Below are positions 54,858-64,000 of a stretch of 64,000 nucleotides of DNA, in pieces (positions within the stretch are counted from its first letter, which is position 1; every line of letters begins with the position of its first letter). Location: contig OZ024728.1 in the NCBI GenBank assembly GCA_964016875.1, forward strand, positions 25,591,328-25,655,327, in the 5' to 3' direction. The DNA is from Fallopia convolvulus. Lineage: Eukaryota > Streptophyta > Magnoliopsida > Caryophyllales > Polygonaceae. Under the pieces are notes generated by a model. That model saw nothing but the letters and a program-made list of their open reading frames with translations. It ran no database searches and had not been told where the DNA came from. The position numbers were made by a program, and so were the translations under genes.

Positions 54858-56251
54858 TGATAGCTTGCATATAGGAGTAGCTAAGTTGCATGTTTTATAT
54901 ATGTTTTAGGTTAGTTTTTACGTTGTTCTTAGGTTTTTGTGTTGTCGGGTATTATGCGCTGGTTTGCTCGGTTTTACAGGTTTTTAGGTTCAGGAGCAAC
55001 AACGGGGCGAGTACAGATTGACCATGGTGGTGGTGGATGAGCTAAGGGAGCTAAGGAATGCTAGGATGTCCTAGGATGATGGATGGAGAAGAGCCAAACC
55101 AAGAACAAAGTCGAGCCAAGCTAAAGCTAAAGCTCGGGATCGATCCCGAGCAATGAAGCCGAGCAATCCCAACTGAATGGGTATTGCACGGGGAGGAGAT
55201 ATTGCGCGGCCGTGCAATTCGGTGTCGAAGCCGCGCAATCTGGAGTTTTCAGCGCACGAGAATTTGGGCCGAGTCTTGGTTTTGGGCTTTGACATTTGCG
55301 TTTATGGGCTTATATTTTCCGAGTTGTAGGTTTTAATATATCTTATGAGGGTTATTTTTAGAGACATATAAATACTTTATGTTAGTTTATTTTCTCATAA
55401 CTTTTGATCATACTTTTGGAGGCTAGGGTTTTCTCTCAAGGAAGAACCTTTGAACCTTTGTAAGTTTGATTTTAATTCAATTATGCATTGCTAATTTCTC
55501 TTGTGTTTGGCTAGTTATTGAAGTCATGATTTGTATGTAGTTGTGAGGTTTGATTGATTCTCAACAAACTTGAATAGAAATTATTCCCTGTGCTTAATTG
55601 AATCTAAACTAGGGTTTTGTTAGATTGATCACCTAATAGAATTTCTAGTTATAACTGAATCTGGTTAATTACCGGTTGGAGTTAATTAGATCAAGAGTAT
55701 ACTTTAATCAATTTAGTACCGGTTGGACTAGTTGGTTGAAGAATGGAATAAATTCACAAGTCACTTAGATGTCTGGTTGCTCTATGTGCTTGTTTCTATT
55801 GATAACTTGAATCGTCATGTTGTTATTTAATTGAATCTAGAAGGTCTTCTAGGTTATTATTTAATTAGGGTTGTTAGACTGGTAGTTCTATCAACTAAAT
55901 CTGAAGTTCGGATCTTAATCCTTAGTAGGGTCATTATCCACAATAGATTATTCAAGTGAGAAGAGAATCAAGAGAATCAATGATTAACAAAGCAATATCA
56001 TGATGGATTTAACTAGTTGAACACGTTTGTCTCTTATTGATATAAACCATCTTCTGCATTCATATTTACTTCTGTTTTGCATAGTAGTTTAGAATTTACA
56101 ATTACAAACCCCCCATATTAGTTACTTGGCACTTGAGCAATAACACATTTACACGAGTCTCTATGGGTCCGACCCTTACTTGCCGCTCTACTGAGTTGGT
56201 TAAGTTAGGTTTCTTTGATAGGTATTAACTACCAACGAAAATACCTCACCA
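54858..56251 (-). mobile_element. Solo LTR with 5-bp duplication (left arm)
   Basis: A 1394-bp element. On the minus strand it begins TGGTGAGGTATTTTCG at 56251 and ends TATATGCAAGCTATCA at 54858. Flanked by TAGAG at 54853-54857 and 56252-56256 (CTCTA on the minus strand). Same family as 4139-5516 (shared ATATGCAAGCTATCA end, GGGTCG(A/G)A near the start). No internal domains. Confidence 0.8.
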
Positions 56252-57156
56252 TAGAGATGGGAGTTTAGACTCCAAGACATCTCTTTAGTGGTCCTGTGTT
56301 GAAACACTTTTGCAAAATAGGTAGTCCAGGGGTAGGAGCCGAGTCTCCAATGACCTCTTTATAACAAAGTCTGTATTGGGGGGGGGGTAGCTTGCTAGCG
56401 TATCCCAATATTGGAGTCATGACTCATGTCTCGCTTCACATTGAAGGAGGACAATGGTGCACTCTAGCTAAGTGCAAAATGAACTGATGTGGGTCAAGTG
56501 GTCACGGATGAAATAGGCACTCTCACCCTGACGACATCAGTTACAAGGAATTTATCGGCATCAGTTGGGTCGATTAAAAGTTATTAAAATGAATGTGTAA
56601 TGTGAAAATCATAAAGTGAAGAGAGTGCGATAGGCACGGTAATGTATCTGAATGGTTAGTTCTTTTGATAACCATTCTTGGTCCTGATTAAGAATGATTC
56701 TTAATCAAACTTTGATGAAGTTAAGTTGATTAGTCGTTGAAGACGGTTGTGAATGTTGTGTGGTTAGTATAAGTTTCCATTAATCGTTTATGCTTCTTAA
56801 AGGAAACAGGCGGTGGTGTTCTCTCTCTTGGTTATGCAAGTCTCCTTCTTATTTCTCTATAAGACTGCTAACTGTTGGATCATAATCTGAGTCTAATCGG
56901 ATTTGGATGCCAAAATATTTAGTTACAACCATAAGAACCAAGTTAGTTTCTCTGCTTGCTTAGTCTTTCATTAGACTAACCCGTCCATCTTCTTTTCCTT
57001 TGTATGGTCGGCTGGTGTCCACCGTTGGTATACGGCACATCAGGTTCTTCTTGGAAGTTGATTCAAGAGGCGGATTCAGAGGTTTGAAGCTCCAGAAGTT
57101 GAAGAAAGATTTCCAATGGCTATACTTGAGTGAAGTTCTTGGTTCAGTTGCTGCAA
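56252..57156. mobile_element. LTR-like DNA next to the palindrome centre
   Basis: Continuation of the element split by the solo LTR (GAGATGGGAGTTTAGACTCC...). 57000-57185 is open on the + strand (KLQKLKKDFQWLYLSEVLGS) and crosses into the spacer, probably LTR leader sequence and not a gene. The mirror is 57209-58112. Confidence 0.4.
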
Positions 57157-57208
57157 AGCGAGGTGTGAAAGCAGTTAAGAACTAAGAACTAAGAACTAAG
57201 AACTTCAG
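57157..57208. other. 52-bp spacer at the palindrome centre
   Basis: The left arm ends CAGTTGCTGCAA and the right begins TTGCAGCAACTG. The spacer includes AAGCAGTTAAGAACTAAGAA and AACTAAG repeated about three times, then AACTTCAG. It is asymmetric, so the fold would have a 52-nt loop. Confidence 0.9.
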
Positions 57209-58112
57209 TTGCAGCAACTGAACCAAGAACTTCACTCAAGTATAGCCATTGGAAACCTTTCTTCAACTTCTGGAGCTTCAAACCTCTGAATCCGCCTCTT
57301 GAATCAACTTCCAAGAAGAACCTGATGTGCCGTATACCAACGGTGGACACCAGCCGACCATACAAAGGAAAAGAAGATGGACGGGTTAGTCTAATGAAAG
57401 ACTAAGCAAGCAGAGAAACTAACTTGGTTCTTATGGTTGTAACTAAATATTTTGGCATCCAAATCCGATTAGACTCAGATTATGATCCAACAGTTAGCAG
57501 TCTTATAGAGAAATAAGAAGGAGACTTGCATAACCAAGAGAGAGAACACCACCGCCTGTTTCCTTTAAGAAGCATAAACGATTAATGGAAACTTATACTA
57601 ACCACACAACATTCACAACCGTCTTCAACGACTAATCAACTTAACTTCATCAAAGTTTGATTAAGAATCATTCTTAATCAGGACCAAGAATGGTTATCAA
57701 AAGAACTAACCATTCAGATACATTACCGTGCCTATCGCACTCTCTTCACTTTATGATTTTCACATTACACATTCATTTTAATAACTTTTAATCGACCCAA
57801 CTGATGCCGATAAATTCCTTGTAACTGATGTCGTCAGGGTGAGAGTGCCTATTTCATCCGTGACCACTTGACCCACATCAGTTCATTTTGCACTTAGCTA
57901 GAGTGCACCATTGTCCTCCTTCAATGTGAAGCGAGACATGAGTCATGACTCCAATATTGGGATACGCTAGCAAGCTACCCCCCCCCAATACAGACTTTGT
58001 TATAAAGAGGTCATTGGAGACTCGGCTCCTACCCCTGGACTACCTATTTTGCAAAAGTGTTTCAACACAGGACCACTAAAGAGATGTCTTGGAGTCTAAA
58101 CTCCCATCTCTA

Positions 58113-59506
58113 TGGTGAGGTATTTTCGTTGGTAGTTAATACCTATCAAAGAAACCTAACTTAACCAACTCAGTAGAGCGGCAAGTAAGGGTCGGACCCA
58201 TAGAGACTCGTGTAAATGTGTTATTGCTCAAGTGCCAAGTAACTAATATGGGGGGTTTGTAATTGTAAATTCTAAACTACTATGCAAAACAGAAGTAAAT
58301 ATGAATGCAGAAGATGGTTTATATCAATAAGAGACAAACGTGTTCAACTAGTTAAATCCATCATGATATTGCTTTGTTAATCATTGATTCTCTTGATTCT
58401 CTTCTCACTTGAATAATCTATTGTGGATAATGACCCTACTAAGGATTAAGATCCGAACTTCAGATTTAGTTGATAGAACTACCAGTCTAACAACCCTAAT
58501 TAAATAATAACCTAGAAGACCTTCTAGATTCAATTAAATAACAACATGACGATTCAAGTTATCAATAGAAACAAGCACATAGAGCAACCAGACATCTAAG
58601 TGACTTGTGAATTTATTCCATTCTTCAACCAACTAGTCCAACCGGTACTAAATTGATTAAAGTATACTCTTGATCTAATTAACTCCAACCGGTAATTAAC
58701 CAGATTCAGTTATAACTAGAAATTCTATTAGGTGATCAATCTAACAAAACCCTAGTTTAGATTCAATTAAGCACAGGGAATAATTTCTATTCAAGTTTGT
58801 TGAGAATCAATCAAACCTCACAACTACATACAAATCATGACTTCAATAACTAGCCAAACACAAGAGAAATTAGCAATGCATAATTGAATTAAAATCAAAC
58901 TTACAAAGGTTCAAAGGTTCTTCCTTGAGAGAAAACCCTAGCCTCCAAAAGTATGATCAAAAGTTATGAGAAAATAAACTAACATAAAGTATTTATATGT
59001 CTCTAAAAATAACCCTCATAAGATATATTAAAACCTACAACTCGGAAAATATAAGCCCATAAACGCAAATGTCAAAGCCCAAAACCAAGACTCGGCCCAA
59101 ATTCTCGTGCGCTGAAAACTCCAGATTGCGCGGCTTCGACACCGAATTGCACGGCCGCGCAATATCTCCTCCCCGTGCAATACCCATTCAGTTGGGATTG
59201 CTCGGCTTCATTGCTCGGGATCGATCCCGAGCTTTAGCTTTAGCTTGGCTCGACTTTGTTCTTGGTTTGGCTCTTCTCCATCCATCATCCTAGGACATCC
59301 TAGCATTCCTTAGCTCCCTTAGCTCATCCACCACCACCATGGTCAATCTGTACTCGCCCCGTTGTTGCTCCTGAACCTAAAAACCTGTAAAACCGAGCAA
59401 ACCAGCGCATAATACCCGACAACACAAAAACCTAAGAACAACGTAAAAACTAACCTAAAACATATATAAAACATGCAACTTAGCTACTCCTATATGCAAG
59501 CTATCA
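58113..59506 (+). mobile_element. Solo LTR with 5-bp duplication (right arm, mirror copy)
   Basis: Mirror of 54858-56251; flanked by CTCTA at 58108-58112 and 59507-59511. Confidence 0.8.
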
Positions 59507-60276
59507 CTCTACCATCTTACTTCACAACAATGTCTCAACATGAGACACCTAATCATACAACGGTCCTAAGTTCAGTTCTAGCGTAAAAACTGAAATAACG
59601 ACATGGTCGTTATTTCTAACAAAATAACATCCTATCAAACTTTATTCAACATAAAAATTATTCCCAACATAAGGATCAAATGGAATTCAATTCCTCATAA
59701 ATAACCATAACGCAACAGAGAATCGTCCACTTGCCTTAGAAGGCGTGCTCAACGTCCTTAGCAATTCAATAGTAATCTTTATCACCCTTCTGTCAAATAT
59801 AACAAAAGATTTCTCAACAACGAGCTCATGGATACACTTCTTAGTTGTAATCTCAACTCCTACAACTTCCTAATCGATAAACGATTTGATTCCTGAATAT
59901 CGATTCATAAATAATCCTTAGTTATCATACTTTAAGGAGCCATCTTGGCGAAATTATAGCTAATTATCCGCTTCACTTTTGAAACAATTTTCTAAATAAA
60001 AATTGTTCATTAGCAACAGTTCTTAAAGGTGACCAAATCTCGGATCATTCTGATTAACAACGAATCCTGAGTAATTATCCGAAGTCATTTACCTGCCAAT
60101 CGGTATCAAAACTTGTATGCGCTATAACTGAAGATCTGGACGTCCGTTTCCCGAGCGGTTTGAACCTGTGGGACCGTATCAACGTCAAGATGATAAAAAC
60201 AATAAATTTAATTAGCAAAGCGGAACCAAAAGGTCCTTATGGTGGCTCTGCAACCAACCCGCTAATTAATTTCGAT

Positions 60277-60360
60277 CGTAAATACCTTCACTTGACGTTG
60301 ATACCTTCACTCGAGCAGAGGATCAAGTGAAGGTATTTACGTCAAGTGAAGGTATTTACG
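60277..60360. repeat. Hairpin of GTGAAGGTATTTACG modules (right arm)
   Basis: Mirror of 54004-54087; part of it (60321-60363) equals the single-copy module at 49391-49433. Confidence 0.85.
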
Positions 60361-61054
60361 TCATGTCTCAACCATGACGGTTCCTGAGGCTGGGCCAGTA
60401 CGGGTTCTGGGCTTCTAGGGCTTGAAGTGCCTCTTGGAGCTGGTTCCTGAGGCGGGTAGCTTGTCATGTCTCAACCATTATCTGAGGAAAGGGAAGGGAA
60501 GGAAGCGTTAATATAGAACATCCTTAGATTCTATAAGGTGAAGTCATGTTGAAGGAAGTTAAGGCATTATAAAGTTTATATATAAAACATTTAATTTAAT
60601 ACTTTTCATTTTCTTGGTCCTATTAAGAAGTCTAGGATTCCCTTTTGAATATAATTCTAGAATAGAATTTCCTAAATTTGCAAAGATTTTTCTAAGATGG
60701 AAGTTAAGTTTAAGGAAAAGTTTGAACTAAAGAGATTAAGTTTAAGAGTTGAAATAATTTATGTTACTTAAGTTAGAAGGAAAAAAAAGAAGCTTCTAAA
60801 GATAGAAGTTCTAGAACTAAATTTTTAATCGTAATGTTTTAAATTTTAAAGGAAGACTCTTAGCTAAGATGTTCAAGTTTAGAAAGTTGATACTTCTAAG
60901 TTTCCTAGAGGATATAAAAAGGAACTTTCTATAAGTAGAAATTTTTGTTTGCGGAAGAAAAACTTTAGGTTTTAAAAGTTCTCGGCTTTTGAAAATTTTC
61001 GGTTTTGAAAGTTTTTGGTGTTGAAAACAAAACGTTCGGCTCTGATACGATAAT

Positions 61055-62674
61055 TGTAACACCCCTATTTTACAACATTGGATATTATCGCCATTGGCCT
61101 CGGACTTTACCGTCCAAAGTCACGCAAGGCTTTTAGAATGATATTGAACTCACAAAATGCGGAATTTGACATAATGTATATAATAAAAAGGGTGCTCTCG
61201 AAAGAGACTTTGTTCGTACAAACCTTCATTACAATACCTTAACAAAATGGAGTTTGATAACGGAAACATAAAACTTGTTCTTGCGACATAAATAGAAATA
61301 AGCCAAAAGATACGGAAAATGCATCTTCACTGCCCTTCTTTCTTGCTTCGTCTTCACCTACGCCTTGCTCGGGTTCCTAGGTTCTGACATAATTCGCGAG
61401 GGACGAGAAAATGCCAGGCAAACATGCGGAAAAGAAGAATTAGTCTAAGAGACTAAGAAAGCGGGAACGGAACTTCTCAAGGGTATTTCGGTAATTTTTA
61501 ATATTCGAGGGGGGATATTATCGGATGTGTTTTGAGGTATAGATCTTTATGCAGGGCTTAACGGGACTGAGAAGAGTGTATCTCGAGAGGAGATAGCTCG
61601 TTAATCGAGAGAAGAACTACGAGATTGTAGACTTCTTTAGAATAGAAAGTATGTTGGGAACGTTATTAATTCATACAAGTTTTTGAAAATCTCTCGCCCC
61701 TTGCGGACCGAGAGCCAGATCGATCATTTGAGACTGGTCCGGTTTTGATGTCTTTTAATTGTGCATTGGCACTTATCTTATATTGTGACGAAAAATGTCG
61801 ATTACGTTAATGATTTTTAGAGAGTGTGGGGGGCTTGCATGGCCCGGACCACTTAAGGGAACCCAATTCCGACACTTAGCTACGATGCCACTCATCCCTC
61901 CGTTGCAATTGGAGCGGACATGGATCATGATCTTGAAAGTCGTACTTTAAGCGCAGAGGCATACGACTTTGTAGATTATATAGAGGCGTCGGGTTAGTCC
62001 CGCACCCCTCACTAATTCATTCGAACTGATCTCTTAACGAGATCGTAAACAATCAAGGTCGCAAACAAGACTAGCATAATAGTCCTATCAAATATTAAAT
62101 AGCGGAATAACGATAACAGAGGGGTCATTATTTCTAACAATCGATATTCCTAGGTTAGTTTATTATTAGCAAACAAGTGGTTCCCAACATCGAGAAATTT
62201 CACGAAACGAATTATTAAGGCTACAAGGAGAAATTCCACTTGCCTTAGATTGTACGAGTTTGTATTAGCAAACGAGCGGAAACGATGTTCTTGTCACGGA
62301 ACGGAGATTCAACCTAAGACACGGGATATTCCGATAACTTTATTAGGAATGCTCCAATTCTCCTAAAGTTGTGAATATCACTTTTATTCTTTTTAAGGGA
62401 TGAAATTTTCTAAATTATTATATTAATAATTTAGTTGGATGTGAATAAAATAATAATATCCTTTATTATTATTTTACATATTGTAATATCCTTTTATTCC
62501 TTAAAATCCTTATTTTAATATTATTTATTATCATTTTTGATAACCAAGTAATAGCTTTACTTAATTTATTAAAATATTCCTTTATAATCTTAACTTGTTA
62601 TTTTATTAATATAGATAAGCAAGGAATATCTTTATAAAATCATATGATATAGTTTTCAACATTATAAGTAAGAG
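61055..62674 (+). mobile_element. Gypsy-type LTR (right arm, mirror copy)
   Basis: Mirror of 51690-53309; starts TGTAACACCCC at 61055. Same family as the LTR at 3139 but diverged from it, while being identical to its mirror. Confidence 0.55.
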
Positions 62675-63445
62675 TCAAGTTCTGGTGTTAAAAATCCTTA
62701 GGGTGAGAACTAAGATCAAATTTAGAGCATTAGATCAATAGTATGTACAGATGAGATTGCATTAAAATAAAAGTTGATTCATTAAAAAATGGCACAGAGT
62801 GTAATTTAAAAAAAAAACAGAATGTACTAAAAATACCCTTGTTTCTCCCCCAAACCCTATGAAGGAACATAGAGAGAATCAGAACGGAGCGACGGACGAC
62901 CGCCTCGTCAAAGTCTACAATTCTTCTCCAAAATTGATCGGTTTGAACTCGTACTTCTCAATTGATTTTTGTTTCTAGAAATTCGTCAAATTTAATCGGT
63001 TTGAACTTGTATCTTCTCTGCCTCGTCAAGTTCATTCAACTGATTTGTTTATTTGTTCTAGGAAAGTTGATTCATCTGAGAATCAGGAATATCAGACGAA
63101 CACCGGAGAAAGAATCCAAATTCCTCACCGCCGACATATCTTCTCTGCCTCATCAAAGTCTACAAATTCGTCTCGAAAATTGATCGTTTTGAGCTTGTCC
63201 TTTTGAAATGAATTTTGTTTGACAGTGTCTTTATGTCAACTATGGTTCTTATTCTCAATTAAGAAAGATCTAAAATTTTACTTATTTTGTGCCTTTGGAT
63301 CCAAATTGTTGGTTTGGAAATTGATCGGTTTGAACATGTTTTTCTGAATTGAATTTTTTTTGATGTCTTATATCAATCGTGGCTCTTATTTCTCAATTGA
63401 GAAAGATCCAAATTTTCAACTCTGGTTGATTGTGATGACTTGCAG

Positions 63446-63673
63446 GAATGGGGGAATCAATTACTACTTGATGACATATGGTTCAGGCATTCAAGTCCCA
63501 TAACACATGATCAAATTCAATGTGTTCAGGCATTCAAGGATGAAAACACAGCTACCGACCCAATCGATATGGCAAAAAAGCAGTTCTTGATTGTTGTAAA
63601 AGCAGGATGTGATCTTGGCTTCAAATGGTTAAATAAGCTCGAGAAGGATGAAAAACATAGATTGAGTGCTTAA
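63446..63673 (+). pseudogene. Unidentified terminal exon (right arm, mirror copy)
   Basis: Mirror of 50691-50918 with the same TTGCAG acceptor, frame and stop. See that entry for the reading. Confidence 0.35.
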
Positions 63674-63743
63674 TTAATCTTTGAAAAATTATATTGCTTG
63701 CATATGATGGGGTGTTTGTGTAAAATCATATATCACTTTAAAA

Positions 63744-63809
63744 GCCTATTAGCTCAAATGGCAGAGCAATGTGCATGTGCACATAGATGTGGGTTCAAAT
63801 CTCATAGGC
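63744..63809 (+). tRNA. tRNA-like sequence (right arm, mirror copy)
   Basis: Exact mirror of the copy at 50555-50620: same A- and B-box-like motifs and the same short T/acceptor region. Confidence 0.55.
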
Positions 63810-64000
63810 TAATTTTATCAACGCTTTATATATTTTGGTTCATTATAACTCTTCTTTCGGTTCATGATTTTGTAAGCTCGGGTTCATAATAGTTCTTCTT
63901 ACAGTTCATGTCTTTTTGGTTCATGACATTTGTTCTTTTGGTTCATAGTAAATTAAATTTTGGTTCATAATAGTTCATCTTACAGTTCATGTCTTTTAAG

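Larger units (their letters stand above)
50364..57156 (+). repeat. Left arm of giant inverted repeat
   Basis: Each position x pairs with 114364-x (114365-x inside the last 800 bp), down to base level wherever I compared. Only two differences were noticed: a G10 run at 56378-56387 against C9 at 57978-57986, and a57109 against c57256. Homopolymers elsewhere (T8 at 53576, T10 near 51547) have equal length in both arms. The arm holds TGAACC repeats, a tRNA-like sequence, an exon, a gypsy LTR, a hairpin and a solo LTR. It reaches at least 50364, where its partner leaves the window. Confidence 0.95.
57209..64000 (-). repeat. Right arm of giant inverted repeat (runs off the window)
   Basis: Reverse complement of 50364-57156. 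It is cut by the window edge, so the true arm may be longer. Features in it are mirror copies of those in the left arm and are listed separately. Confidence 0.95.

Noticed and set aside
1..64000. CRISPR array, bacterial operon or organellar insert
   Set aside because: No regularly spaced direct repeats, no bacterial-type gene clusters and no plastid or mitochondrial genes were seen.

Overview
This is a plant nuclear window, most likely from a eudicot. It has spliced genes with GT..AG introns, one intact plant-specific DUF868 gene, and otherwise plant-type transposable elements: MULE, CACTA, Stowaway, PIF/Harbinger-like, hAT-like, Ty1/copia and a Ty3/gypsy chromovirus. I see no bacterial or organellar features. 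The species cannot be named from the sequence.

Layout. 1-2.7 kb: a decayed MULE transposase split by a 1.08-kb non-autonomous MULE with a 10-bp target duplication, followed by a plant mobile domain (PMD) remnant. 2.7-7.5 kb: the 3' end and LTR of a gypsy-like element, with a 1378-bp solo LTR nested in it. 7.5-12.5 kb: GC-rich and then AT-rich DNA and a 0.5-kb tandem repeat with a G24 run. 12.5-17.4 kb: a low-copy island with the DUF868 gene and several MITEs.

17.475-39.640 kb: the main object, a giant (22.2-kb) Mutator-like element. It has about 62-bp imperfect terminal inverted repeats and a 9-bp target duplication (8 of 9 matching). It carries a five-exon transposase gene fused to an OTU cysteine-protease domain (+), a five-exon PMD gene (-), a small two-exon Gly-rich gene reading inward from the right end (-), a small frameshifted ORF (+), telomere-like TTTAGGG tracts, four clusters of a CGCTTCATGAAGCG-type palindrome and a captured exon of a DDX41-like DEAD-box helicase. 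A 3.5-kb CACTA element has landed in the 5' leader of the transposase gene. Transposase and PMD genes each carry only a few lesions, so the element looks recently inactivated.

39.6-43.5 kb: hAT-like ends with CCGCGATCGCGG palindromes facing a decayed copia reverse transcriptase that contains a tandem triplication. 43.5-48.3 kb: a decayed gypsy chromovirus on the minus strand. 48.3-50.4 kb: TGAACC-rich repeat DNA.

50.364-64.000 kb: a near-perfect inverted repeat with arms of at least 6.8 kb and a 52-bp spacer, running off the window end. It holds mirrored copies of a tRNA-like sequence, a short exon, a gypsy-like LTR with a PBS-like site, a hairpin and a solo LTR. It is either a very recent inverted duplication or an assembly/read artefact.
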